Of a stretch of DNA of 49,284 bases, positions 23,937-32,991 are shown one piece after another. The stretch spans positions 656,991-706,274 of the forward strand of contig NZ_JACSPZ010000001.1 of NCBI RefSeq assembly GCF_014836905.1, read 5' to 3'. Source of the stretch: Solibacillus faecavium (GTDB lineage Bacteria; Bacillota; Bacilli; Bacillales_A; Planococcaceae). The translations under genes were made by a program, and so were the position numbers. The notes beneath the pieces were generated by a model. That model was not told where the DNA came from and searched no databases. It saw nothing but the letters and a program-made list of their open reading frames with translations. Position 1 is the stretch's first letter, and each line of letters begins with the position of its first letter.

Positions 23937-26711
23937 TTAGAAGTTTATATTTTGAGGAACCGTAAACTGTATTGGTGAGAGATTTAATTTATTATTCGAA
24001 ATGTCACTGATAGTCGATGTTGCTGTTTGCGTAACTTCTACTATTTGATTTGCTGTTAAGGCCTGTGCTAGACGTATGGAAACCTGATTGCTTGACTGTC
24101 CTGTCATATATACTTGCGCTATTGGGGCTACAGTTCCATTTACCTTCACTTCAAACGAGTTATTTAATGCATTTTTCACTGCTTCATTAAATGTCAGTGT
24201 AATTGTATCAAAGCCCGAAACATTTGTATTTAAATATTGCGGTGCGATATTTTCCTTCAAGTAAACAAGTACTGTTTGCGGATCCATCGACACAATAGAA
24301 TTTAAAGCCCGTAAGTTACTAACCGTTAAATTTGTACCGCGGTCATAAATAATATCGCCCTCTTTAAGTGTTAAATACACTTTATATGGCTCATTATGAT
24401 TGACGATTGCTCGCTGAATCGTCACACCGTCTAACGCATAGTTTTGTAGATTTGATGCTGATACACCATCCACATGTGTAGAAAATGTAAGGACAATGGT
24501 TTTATTGTCAATACTTGATCCCTGTCTTGCATTATACGCAGTTTCAACACTTAATAAAGAAAGTTTTTCTTCTGTTTGTGCAAAGTCCGCGCCTCGCGTA
24601 AAGTTTACTTGGTATGCAGGGTTTACCGCCTGCCCATACTCACTCATCACACCTGTAAATGTAGCGCCTACCGAATATGTGTATCCTGCATTTGTTGTAA
24701 CTCCCGTTAGCGTACTTAAACGTACACGGACAACTTTATCATTAGTAGCTGATTTTTCCAGCTGTCCTACTAAAGGCGCAGCGAGCGGATACGTATAGCC
24801 ATTCAAAATATAGCTGCCTGTTAGATTTACTTGAGCGAATGCCGCTGTCTCTACATTTCTGTCAAATGCAAATTCCAAATACTCAATACCTTTATCTTTC
24901 ACTACATTTGTACTTACAATAGAAGGAACTGTCGTATCCGCTACAAAGTTATATGCCGTTGAAAATACATTCACTTCACCGGACAAATCTGTAATATAAC
25001 GTCCAGGTGTTGTCGAAATAGTTGTATAGCCATTTAAAGAGCCATTTGTAGTTACAATAAATGATTTGGAATCTTCTTTATCTATAACGACACTTGAAAT
25101 CCCTGGAGAATACGTATTTTGGACAATTGAAATATCTGCAGGTACGATTGTACGGATCTCTTCTGAGAAAGTCAGCTTAAATTTTTTTGCTCCTAATTGT
25201 GTAACATTCACTAAATTCGGTACAACGCCGTCTTTATCCCCTTTTGAGATGTACGTTGTTAATGGATTTGGCGAAGATAAATTATTCGCAATATCAACGA
25301 TTGTCCCAAATGTAACCGTAATTGAAGTACCTGGTGCCAAAAGCTGACCGCGGGCTGTAGCTGCAGATAAATCATAAATAACTTCCGTTGCATTTTTTTC
25401 AATTGTACCCTGAATTCCGGAAACAACTGAGCCATCCGCTAATTTAAACTGTGTAACGCCAATCGGATTTGTAACCGGCTCTGTAAAAATTACTTTTACT
25501 TTAGTTGCAGCGACATTTTCCACTTTCAATACTGCTGGAGCTGTTTTATCCGCTACAAATGTCGCAATATCATCATATTTATTGAGCTTTTTCGCTGTTG
25601 CTGATTCTATCCCATCAACTACTACACGATAGCGACCTTCCATCCCTGTTGTCGCATTAATTGTTACTGTTAATGTACGCTTATCTTCACTTAGTTGTCC
25701 TTTTAATAATTGTACTTGTCCAAGGCGATCAATACCTGTTACTGCTACAAGCTTATTAATAGCCGCTGTATTTAACTCTGTCCCTAGCTTTACCGGCTGA
25801 TTAAACGCTATAGCAATTTGCCCACCGTTCGGATTTGTAACAGAAGAGATTTTTAAATCCGGTACTTCAAATTTTACCTTTGTCGTAAAACTTTGTTCCC
25901 CTACTTCAAAAGTTACTTCAGTTTCAACATTTTCTACTAATGGCGTTTTTAACGTTACAATATAAGCTTTGTCATCTGATAATACAACACGCAGTTTATC
26001 CGCTGCCTGTACCTCTACTGTCTTAATCGTTAATACCGGCTTTTCTGGCTCTGGTTGAGGTACTTCTACTAACAACATGTTATATAGGAAAGAAGCAAAC
26101 TGACCACGCTTTGTCGGGTCTTTCGGGTTATATGTTGATTGTTTCGTGACACCATGATAAGCAAGCGTTTTGATCGACTCCTGATGCTCATCTGATGTAC
26201 GTGATAAATCACTAATATTTGATCTATATTCCGAATCAAGCATTGGCGTTACATAGTCATATTCATTAATAACTTTAAAAGCACGCACTAAAACAGTTGC
26301 CATTTGGTCACGACGCAACTGATCACGGTGCATAAGCGCACCATTACTCCCCTGGAATACACCGACATCCTTTACTAATGCCGCATACTGTAGAAGTTCA
26401 TCCTGAGATTTTGCCGTTAAGTCGGTAAAGCGCATTTTCGTTTTGTAATCTTCCGGTACCTTATGACCTAATGAAACTAAATATTTCCCTAAAAGCTTTA
26501 CCACATCTGAACGCGTTAAATTTTGATTAGGCTTAAACGTACCATCCGGATAGCCACCAATGATCCCTTGTTCCGCCAATGAAGTAATCGCATTTTCATG
26601 ACCGCTTCCTTTAATATCTGAAAATGATGCTGCACTAGCTACTGGAACAATTGCAGTAGATGCTAGAACAACAGCTGTTGCTGATGCTAGAAATCTAGTA
26701 TTTTTTTTCAT
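23937..26711 (-). CDS. S-layer-type protein with N-terminal SLH triplet, 924 aa
   Basis: The leader (MKKNTRFLASATAVVLAST, cut at ASA-ASF) and SLH triplet (about 30-215; LTRSDV, LRRDQM, TKRGQF) closely resemble those of the 20841 protein, including the shared stretch KVPEDYKTKMRFTDL. Then come a Pro/Glu-rich joint (VPQPEPEKP) and Ig-like units with IAFNQPV, VIFTEPV, LTFSEEIR and LTFNEAV strands. ATG 26711 is preceded by GGAGGAA at the right distance; an upstream in-frame TTG overlaps that site. The gene starts 33 bp after the stop of the small gene at 26745, so the two may be co-transcribed. Most likely an alternative or minor S-layer subunit. Confidence 0.87.
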   Translation of the reverse strand: MKKNTRFLASATAVVLASTAIVPVASAASFSDIKGSGHENAITSLAEQGIIGGYPDGTFKPNQNLTRSDVVKLLGKYLVSLGHKVPEDYKTKMRFTDLTAKSQDELLQYAALVKDVGVFQGSNGALMHRDQLRRDQMATVLVRAFKVINEYDYVTPMLDSEYRSNISDLSRTSDEHQESIKTLAYHGVTKQSTYNPKDPTKRGQFASFLYNMLLVEVPQPEPEKPVLTIKTVEVQAADKLRVVLSDDKAYIVTLKTPLVENVETEVTFEVGEQSFTTKVKFEVPDLKISSVTNPNGGQIAIAFNQPVKLGTELNTAAINKLVAVTGIDRLGQVQLLKGQLSEDKRTLTVTINATTGMEGRYRVVVDGIESATAKKLNKYDDIATFVADKTAPAVLKVENVAATKVKVIFTEPVTNPIGVTQFKLADGSVVSGIQGTIEKNATEVIYDLSAATARGQLLAPGTSITVTFGTIVDIANNLSSPNPLTTYISKGDKDGVVPNLVNVTQLGAKKFKLTFSEEIRTIVPADISIVQNTYSPGISSVVIDKEDSKSFIVTTNGSLNGYTTISTTPGRYITDLSGEVNVFSTAYNFVADTTVPSIVSTNVVKDKGIEYLEFAFDRNVETAAFAQVNLTGSYILNGYTYPLAAPLVGQLEKSATNDKVVRVRLSTLTGVTTNAGYTYSVGATFTGVMSEYGQAVNPAYQVNFTRGADFAQTEEKLSLLSVETAYNARQGSSIDNKTIVLTFSTHVDGVSASNLQNYALDGVTIQRAIVNHNEPYKVYLTLKEGDIIYDRGTNLTVSNLRALNSIVSMDPQTVLVYLKENIAPQYLNTNVSGFDTITLTFNEAVKNALNNSFEVKVNGTVAPIAQVYMTGQSSNQVSIRLAQALTANQIVEVTQTATSTISDISNNKLNLSPIQFTVPQNINF

Positions 26712-26744
26712 ATGTAATTCCTCCAATTTTATAAGTTTATAGTT

Positions 26745-26993
26745 TTATATATGTAATAACTTTATTTGATTATGACTAACTTCAGATATTACTAGATTTG
26801 AATTATCCAAATAAACTGTTTGATCTTTATCGATTAAAGCAAACTCTACGACAACTACTTCTTCATATTTCCAATTTTTAAAGAGTGATATTACTTCTTT
26901 ACAATGAATTTCTAGAACATTCATTTTTGATTGAAAATAACCTTGAACTTCCAGTAAGAGCCCATTTATTTTCAATTGACTAAAAAAATGCAT
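26745..26993 (-). CDS. Small hypothetical protein between two S-layer genes, 82 aa
   Basis: I do not recognise this protein. ATG 26993 follows GGAGGGA by 6 nt; earlier in-frame codons would translate through that ribosome site. It has no signal peptide or membrane segment and reads like a small alpha/beta cytoplasmic protein (MHFFSQLKINGLLLEV, a VVVVEFALIDKDQ strand, an ending LLHI). It sits 33 bp upstream of the 924-aa S-layer-type gene and could share its transcript, which suggests a regulatory or chaperone-like role in S-layer production; that is speculation. Confidence 0.7.
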   Translation of the reverse strand: MHFFSQLKINGLLLEVQGYFQSKMNVLEIHCKEVISLFKNWKYEEVVVVEFALIDKDQTVYLDNSNLVISEVSHNQIKLLHI

Positions 26994-27051
26994 ACTAATC
27001 CCTCCATAGTAAATATTGTATAGAATTATACTATATTTTACAAATTTTCTC

Positions 27052-27089
27052 ACAAAAAAAAAGCTCCCTCTATTAAAAATAGAGGAAGC
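27052..27089 (-). terminator. Strong intrinsic terminator of the main S-layer gene
   Basis: GCT-CCCTCTATT (27063-27074) pairs with AATAGAGG-AGC (27078-27089). On the minus strand it is followed by nine T residues (A run at 27054-27062). It lies 22 bp past the stop codon. Confidence 0.92.
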
Positions 27090-27110
27090 CGAAAATCGAA
27101 ACTGCTAATA

Positions 27111-29819
27111 TTACTTAGCTTTTACTTCGATATTTAATTTTTGAGCGTTAGCGCGTGCGCCTTTATCTGTAACAGATGCGTTACCGATAACTTTTACAGC
27201 TACAGTATCTACTAATGAGAAGTTAATTGCATCAGATAAAGTTACACGGATTGTGTTTTCTTTACCAGCTACTGGAGTTGCATTTGCTAATGTAGTACGA
27301 GAAGCTTGACCATCAACGATTAATGAGAAGTCAGAAGCGAATGTACCGCCGAATTGAACAGCTTCATTATATGTTAATTCGATTGTTTGGTTATCTACGA
27401 TTACTGCAGAAGTTAATTCTGGAGCTTTTGTATCTTGTACAGCAATTGTTTGCTCATAAGCTTTAACTGTTTTAGTGCCAGCTAAGTTTTGAACGTTTGA
27501 TACTTTCATTACAGCTGTGTTGTTATCAGCAGTAATTGTACCTTCAGCTAATGTGATTGTCGCTACACGGTTGTTGTCAGAAATTGTAATTGTAGCACCA
27601 GTTAATGCTTTACCATCTAATGTGTAGTTAGCTAAATCAGTTGCAGAACCTGCTACTGCGCCACCTTTTACTGCTTCTGGGAAAGTAACTTTAATTGTGT
27701 CAGCAGAAGTTGTATCGAATGAGCCTGCAGCCATTACAAATTCAGTTGAAGTTTTAGCAGTACCAAAGTCAAATGTCATGTTGAATGCATCTGATTTGTT
27801 AGCAGCTAAAGCTAAATCAGTTACTAAGTCTTTGTTGAATGTTACAGCTAGTTTACCTTCAACTAATACTGGAGTAGCAAATTTGAATGATACTTTCTTA
27901 GAACCTTTTTCAACTGAACCAGTTAAAGAGTTTAATGTAGAATCTACTTTACCTTCAGCGTTAACAACAGTTGCAATTGTACCGAAGTTAATACCAGATT
28001 TAGCAGCTAATGCTTCGTTGAATTCTACAACGATTTCTTCTACTTTACCATCTTCATCAACAATGATGTCATAGCCAGTTGCTACTGGTTTAACAGCGTC
28101 TTTTGTTAATGTAACAGATTTTGTAGTAGCAGCAAATTTGTTACCTAAAGCATCAGTCATTGTACCGCCTAATACTACAGTGAAAGTACGTGAATCTTTG
28201 TTAGCAAAGATTGTGTTGTCGTCTAATTCTACTAAGAATTGTTTGTTGTCAGATTTTTCTACAACTGTTGCAGTATCACTTGTTACAGCACCTAATAATT
28301 CGTCTTTAACAATACCGTTAACTAATGCAGCTTTTACAGAATCAACGTTCATTGCTTTGTCGAAAGTTACTAAAATAGCGTTGTCGCCAGCAGCTTCGAT
28401 TGTTGCTGTTGGAGCTACAGTATCTACAGTTACTTCAAATGCTTTTGAAGCTTTAACTGATTTGTTACCAGCAGTATCTACTACATTGAATAATTCAACA
28501 GTGTGAGATTTACCAGCTTCAACTGTAACGCCTTCTAAAGTAACAGTTTTGCCTTCAACAGTAATTTTGTTAGAAGCTACATCAGTACCATTGATTTTCG
28601 CAGCACCGATTGAAGCTTTTTCAGATAAAGTTACTACTACAGTTTCTGTAGCTTTACCTTTTGTTACAGCTTTAACTGAAACGATTGATGGAGCTACTTC
28701 ATCTTTGTAAGTTACTACAGATACGTATTTAGCAGTTTTTACTAAACGATCTTTAGCAGTACGGATAGGTTCTACTACTACAGCAGCATCTTTAACATTA
28801 ATTGCTGATTGAGAAGTTAATGTTAATGTTTTACCGTCTTCAGATAAATTAGCTGTATCTAAAGTTGTACCTTGGATAGATACTTTGTTGTTAATATCAG
28901 ATTTTAATACTGCTTCGCTGAATTTAACTTCAACAGTTACGCCGTCAACGATGTTAACTGACATTACTTTTGGAGCTTCAACTTTGAAAGTTACTGTAGC
29001 AGTATATTCTTTACCGTCGATTGTGAAAGTTACTTTAGTTGCTTCGTTAGCTTCTAAAGCTTTTTCTAATGCAACTACATGAGTAGAATCATCAGATAAA
29101 GTAACGTTTAAAGTTTTAGCATCTACTGCTACTGCTTCTTTAACAGTTAACTCAACAGAAGTGTTGATTGTTTTGTTTAAGAATGATGCGAATTGGCCAC
29201 GAGTTACTGTATTTTTAGGGTTGAAGTTTTCAACTACAGAAATACCTAAGTCACGTAATGATTGGATAGCTTCACGAGCTTCTGCTTTAGCAGTAGCTAA
29301 GTCAGCAACTTTAACGTCTTCGATTTTAGTAGCTAATTCTACTAAAGAAGTTTCGTTGATTGCTTTGAAAGCGCGGTCTAAAACTAGAGCCATATTTTCA
29401 CGAGTGATTTTGCCACCTGCATTTAATGCACCGTTAGAACCGTTGAATACGCCAGTGTCAGCTACTAATGCAGCATACTTTACTAATTCTTGGTCTTTAG
29501 CATCTACAGCTACGTCAGTGAAACGAGCTTTAGTTGCGAAGTCAGCTGGGATTTCAAAACCTTGTTTTTCTACCCATTTACCTAACATTTTAACAACTTG
29601 GCCACGAGTTAATTCTTGACCAGGCTTGAATGTACCATCTTCAAATCCTTTAATGATACCCGCTTCAACTAATGCTTCAATGTTTACAGCGTGTGAGTTA
29701 GTTTCAGCAACGTCCTTGAATGATGCAGCAGAAGCTACAGGAACGATTGCAGATGCTACTAGAGTAGCTGTAGCAGCAGCTGCTACGAATTTAGTATATT
29801 TCTTTGGTTGGTTAGCCAT
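27111..29819 (-). CDS. Main S-layer protein candidate, N-terminal SLH triplet, 902 aa
   Basis: The leader (MANQPKKYTKFVAAAATAT, cut at ASA-ASF) is followed by three SLH repeats (about 32-215; LTRGQV, ITRENM, VTRGQF), a V-x-x-(A)-K-T-L-N-V-T-L-S-D repeat and an array of Ig-like beta domains (VKFSEAV, VTFDKAM, VEFNEAL, VTFPEAV, LTYNEAV). The protein is acidic, rich in Ala, Thr, Val and Lys, and lacks Cys and Trp-rich segments, as usual for S-layer subunits. Its DNA shows strongly restricted codon choice (for example GTT/GTA, GCA/GCT, ACT/ACA, TTA), unlike its two paralogues. With the TTGACA-17-TATACT promoter, a GGAGGAA ribosome site and a strong terminator this points to very high expression. 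Monocistronic. Confidence 0.92.
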   Translation of the reverse strand: MANQPKKYTKFVAAAATATLVASAIVPVASAASFKDVAETNSHAVNIEALVEAGIIKGFEDGTFKPGQELTRGQVVKMLGKWVEKQGFEIPADFATKARFTDVAVDAKDQELVKYAALVADTGVFNGSNGALNAGGKITRENMALVLDRAFKAINETSLVELATKIEDVKVADLATAKAEAREAIQSLRDLGISVVENFNPKNTVTRGQFASFLNKTINTSVELTVKEAVAVDAKTLNVTLSDDSTHVVALEKALEANEATKVTFTIDGKEYTATVTFKVEAPKVMSVNIVDGVTVEVKFSEAVLKSDINNKVSIQGTTLDTANLSEDGKTLTLTSQSAINVKDAAVVVEPIRTAKDRLVKTAKYVSVVTYKDEVAPSIVSVKAVTKGKATETVVVTLSEKASIGAAKINGTDVASNKITVEGKTVTLEGVTVEAGKSHTVELFNVVDTAGNKSVKASKAFEVTVDTVAPTATIEAAGDNAILVTFDKAMNVDSVKAALVNGIVKDELLGAVTSDTATVVEKSDNKQFLVELDDNTIFANKDSRTFTVVLGGTMTDALGNKFAATTKSVTLTKDAVKPVATGYDIIVDEDGKVEEIVVEFNEALAAKSGINFGTIATVVNAEGKVDSTLNSLTGSVEKGSKKVSFKFATPVLVEGKLAVTFNKDLVTDLALAANKSDAFNMTFDFGTAKTSTEFVMAAGSFDTTSADTIKVTFPEAVKGGAVAGSATDLANYTLDGKALTGATITISDNNRVATITLAEGTITADNNTAVMKVSNVQNLAGTKTVKAYEQTIAVQDTKAPELTSAVIVDNQTIELTYNEAVQFGGTFASDFSLIVDGQASRTTLANATPVAGKENTIRVTLSDAINFSLVDTVAVKVIGNASVTDKGARANAQKLNIEVKAK

Positions 29820-29896
29820 AGAATGATTTCCTCCAATAAAAACAAATTTTTATCATTTACTTACTTTGTGTCTCGTATATTACGATAACATTTTTA

Positions 29897-29925
29897 AGTA
29901 TATTAGTAAGAAAATTTAATGTCAA
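29897..29925 (-). promoter_or_regulatory. Consensus sigma-A promoter of the main S-layer gene
   Basis: On the minus strand a perfect -35 TTGACA (29925-29920) and TATACT -10 (29902-29897) are 17 bp apart. This predicts a start near 29890 and a 5' leader of about 70 nt before ATG 29819. Long leaders on stable mRNAs are known for S-layer genes. Confidence 0.85.
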
Positions 29926-30160
29926 TGCTATTTTGTTAAATATCAACAAAACCTTACAAACACTGTTAAATTCAATGTTTAATTATCTGAACTTTCTAGT
30001 ATTATTATTTACCAATAATTATTTTACATGGGAATAATTAGTTTTATAATATAATATCTATCCCTTTAAAATTTCGTTCCACATTATATTATTGACATTT
30101 TTTTGACTTTATAAAGTATTTAATTGGTAAAACTGGTATATATGTTTCCTATTAAAAAGC
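29926..30160. other. AT-rich upstream region of the S-layer gene, no gene seen
   Basis: About 235 bp of very AT-rich DNA with several A/T tracts and short inverted stretches (for example TACCAATAATTATTTTACA near 30011). I see no reading frame with a ribosome site. It may hold further promoters or an UP element for the S-layer gene. On the + strand TTGACA near 30090 is followed by no gene. Confidence 0.5.
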
Positions 30161-30162
30161 GA

Positions 30163-30196
30163 AAAAGCCGCCTCTATGTAAGAGACCGCTTCACCA
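30163..30196 (-). terminator. Probable terminator of the SH3 membrane protein gene
   Basis: AGCCGCCTC (30168-30176) pairs imperfectly with GAGACCGCT (30182-30190; one mismatch, one wobble). The A-rich left flank gives U-rich sequence on the minus strand. Confidence 0.6.
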
Positions 30197-30208
30197 TAAA
30201 ACAAACCA

Positions 30209-32047
30209 TTAACTTTTAATTTTTCTTTTGTAAAATAAATATGCCCCACCAAATACGCTTAATACTAATGCTAATACAATTAGAATCATACTCCATGATA
30301 CAGCGTTTTCTTCCTTAGTCATCTCCGCATTTACTCCCTTAGTAGCTGCTGATGCAATGAGCGGTTCTTCAGTTTGATCTACCTCAACTTCCCCTGCATT
30401 TTGCTGCTCAGCGATTAAGCTTTGCAATAGCGGTAATGTATTTTCATAAACTTGATACTTTTTAGTATCGATTAAATCAAGATTTGAAATAGTATCAATA
30501 TATACCCATTCCATTCCGGATTTAAATGGAAGGCGCTTGAACACGACATAACCTTCCTGCAATTGTTCACCTGCAATTAACATTTGTTCGTTTGATTCTG
30601 TTACGGTTACATCAATAGGCATTTGATAATCAGCAAATCCAAGTACATCATATGCATTTTCGAACTGATCTACACTTAATAACTGTCGGTAAACATATGT
30701 GTCAGATGGTCCCTCATCCCCCTCTACAGGAAACTGGTACACCTTTTCATTGAGAAATCTATCCTTATCCAAAGCCAATGCATTAAATTCATCGGTATTA
30801 ATAGTTGCTCCATAAAAATCCCCAATAATATTTTCGATTAGTGACCGATCAATATATTGTATATTTGGCTGTAGAGAGTCCACGTTACCTTTAGTGAATT
30901 GGCTAGCTCCATAACCTGGCAAACCATATTTCATTCCTTCTTCTACATTTTTTATCATTGTATATGCATTGCGCGAAACAGCCTTTTCATAAGGCATTTC
31001 TAGGAATACTGATTGGGCAAGCTTTAATTTCAGCGTTTCTATTTCTCCGGATAGCATTTCGGTCTTCTTCAATGAAGTCGCATTAGATGCTAAATTCAGC
31101 AATTCATTTTTTGCCCGGTTTAAATCAAACGTATATTTATCCGAAAGCGATGCTGAATTATAATCATCACTGTAGATTATTTTTGTACCCTTAGCCTTTT
31201 CGTACTTCGCAAAAAATTCCTTATACTCTTTTTCTGAAACTTCCACTGTTTTAACACCATTTGATAAGTGGAATTTTTCTAAATAGACCGTTTCATCATA
31301 TTCATTCTTTTTTTCTCCGCCATAGAAATCTTTTGAGGTTACCTGTTCATGTGTAAAGGTAAGCTCTGAAAGTTTTCCATTGCTTGATTGCACGACAAAA
31401 TAAGTATGCATATATGTATTAGCAACTATTTCGTATGAACTTTCCCCTTCACTAGCTTCATAATAATCCGTTTTTGCCTGATCATTTAATTCCGATAATT
31501 TAAGTTTCTTTTCGGAGTTTGTCTGTGCATGATGAAATAAATAATAATCTGTCGTATCTTTCAATACGGTTAAACCATGTTTTAAGTTTTTTTGATATAT
31601 GACTGAATTGCCACTGTATATCTTTTCAATATATTGTCCTTTTGAAGGATCCGCATCAACAATGATATATAAATCTTCTATACCATCTTGTGTAAAATCA
31701 TTCACTAATGCATAAACGAGATTCTCTGTCCCCTCAAGCAATTTATAATATATCGAGTAAATGGAAAGTAAGTCTTCTGCAAATGGCGTTATGGCTTCAT
31801 TCCGCACCCAGCCAATCCGACCATTATATTCAACTTTCGCCCAACTATCCTCCTGACGTATTAGCTTCACTCGACCGCCCTGTTTCAATACCGCTACCTT
31901 CATACCATCCGGATTTGCTGTAGCTGTCATGTTGGTCCCTTGCTCAGCAGAAATAATGGCAAACTTCACTTCCTCTGCACCTACATCGCCTGCAAACCCA
32001 ATCCCACTGAATAAAACTATAATAAATAGCATAAAGCTTTTTTTCAT
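30209..32047 (-). CDS. Exported SH3-domain protein with C-terminal membrane anchor, 612 aa
   Basis: I do not recognise the whole family. A signal peptide (MKKSFMLFIIVLFSGIGFAG) leads into a bacterial SH3 domain (about 28-88; VLKQGGRVKLIRQEDSWAK then GRIGWVRNEA). The long central part (about 90-570) is polar, with a DGIEDLYIIVD segment that looks like a calcium-binding or FG-GAP-like strand. A single hydrophobic segment near the C-terminus (about 583-605, SWSMILIVLALVLSVFGGAYLF) is followed by KRKIKS, a type-I membrane anchor. The SH3 domain would bind wall peptides, placing it at the membrane-wall interface. The ribosome site before ATG 32047 is weak (AAAGGA about 18 nt upstream), so low expression or another start is possible. 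Confidence 0.75.
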   Translation of the reverse strand: MKKSFMLFIIVLFSGIGFAGDVGAEEVKFAIISAEQGTNMTATANPDGMKVAVLKQGGRVKLIRQEDSWAKVEYNGRIGWVRNEAITPFAEDLLSIYSIYYKLLEGTENLVYALVNDFTQDGIEDLYIIVDADPSKGQYIEKIYSGNSVIYQKNLKHGLTVLKDTTDYYLFHHAQTNSEKKLKLSELNDQAKTDYYEASEGESSYEIVANTYMHTYFVVQSSNGKLSELTFTHEQVTSKDFYGGEKKNEYDETVYLEKFHLSNGVKTVEVSEKEYKEFFAKYEKAKGTKIIYSDDYNSASLSDKYTFDLNRAKNELLNLASNATSLKKTEMLSGEIETLKLKLAQSVFLEMPYEKAVSRNAYTMIKNVEEGMKYGLPGYGASQFTKGNVDSLQPNIQYIDRSLIENIIGDFYGATINTDEFNALALDKDRFLNEKVYQFPVEGDEGPSDTYVYRQLLSVDQFENAYDVLGFADYQMPIDVTVTESNEQMLIAGEQLQEGYVVFKRLPFKSGMEWVYIDTISNLDLIDTKKYQVYENTLPLLQSLIAEQQNAGEVEVDQTEEPLIASAATKGVNAEMTKEENAVSWSMILIVLALVLSVFGGAYLFYKRKIKS

Positions 32048-32310
32048 TAAAATTTACCACTCATTCCTTTAATATCCTTACGAAGTAATTTTAACAAAAA
32101 TAGGGTTACTAAATGTGGATAATTTATGTTTATTTATAAATCGGCAGTGATAATTGCCTACAGGTATAATTTTGTATATACATATTAATTCATTTTCTTA
32201 ACTAGAAAGTCTTATAATGGATTTAGCCCTCTAGGGACTGTAAATAAATGTGTTATTTCCTTTAACTTAGGGTACTTATCATATGTTATTAAAATTATTG
32301 AGGTGAATTT
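32048..32310. other. Divergent intergenic region with a candidate plus-strand promoter
   Basis: No gene is seen. On the plus strand TTGCCT and TATACA, 17 bp apart (about 32156-32184), form a candidate promoter for the Yip1-like/HlyD-like pair. A second possibility uses TATAAT at about 32213. A short CCCTCTAGGG dyad lies at 32228-32237. Confidence 0.4.
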
Positions 32311-32991
32311 ATGTACGAGTTCAAATTTTGGCAGCAGCTTTCTCACCCCTCACAACTAATACATAACCTGGAAAGCAGCGAAGATCATAAACTTAAAGGG
32401 TATTTAACAAGTGTTTGGGTAATTTTTGGCTTTACGTTACTTTTCTTTATTGTACGTAACTTTTGGGGGATGAACACTGCGGATGTAACCGCTCTACTTG
32501 TAAATGGTGAAGGTCATTTATATAGTTTTGCCCGCATGATGTCTTTATTTGGGGCCATTTTAGCAGGCGTTTTATTTTTTGTTTTCCATTATTATGTCAT
32601 TACATACGTGATTTACTTACTTACGAAAATTCCTTTTCGTTGGATTCAAAAGGTACAACTTTATACGTTATTTTTCATTGTACTTGAGAAAGCTCTGACA
32701 ATCATCATTTTTGCAGTTGCAGGTTTTTCCACTCCATTCACATTGTTCTCATTAGCTCCGGCTATGGCATACGTGTATTATCAAGAATATTTATTGTTTT
32801 TCCTAAACCAATTAACAATCGCAACAATCATTACAGTATGGATACAATACATATTTTTATCGAATTGGGTTGAGCGTCCAAAAGCATTGGTTATAAAATT
32901 AATATTGATTCAAGTTATATTTGCATTGTTTGTTGCGTTATATAGCATTCTTCCTGTTTTAACTTGGATTGAAGGGTGGCTTGGTCTGTAA
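32311..32991 (+). CDS. YknW/Yip1-like polytopic membrane protein, 226 aa
   Basis: After a polar N-terminus (about 1-30) there are five or six hydrophobic segments (VWVIFGFTLLFFIV, FGAILAGVLFFVFHYYV, LFFIVLEKALTIIIFAV and so on), the layout of the Yip1 superfamily. ATG 32311 follows GAGGTGA at good distance. Its stop overlaps the start of the next gene by one base (TAATG), so the two are translationally coupled. In Bacillus subtilis YknW (Yip1) works with the HlyD-like YknX and the ABC parts YknY/YknZ; the same order of the first two is seen here, with no ABC genes following. Function is inferred from this order. Confidence 0.7.
   Translation: MYEFKFWQQLSHPSQLIHNLESSEDHKLKGYLTSVWVIFGFTLLFFIVRNFWGMNTADVTALLVNGEGHLYSFARMMSLFGAILAGVLFFVFHYYVITYVIYLLTKIPFRWIQKVQLYTLFFIVLEKALTIIIFAVAGFSTPFTLFSLAPAMAYVYYQEYLLFFLNQLTIATIITVWIQYIFLSNWVERPKALVIKLILIQVIFALFVALYSILPVLTWIEGWLGL

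Noticed and set aside
27697-29619. Several long + strand frames opposite the S-layer gene
   Set aside because: They are shadows created by the restricted codon use of the S-layer gene on the other strand.
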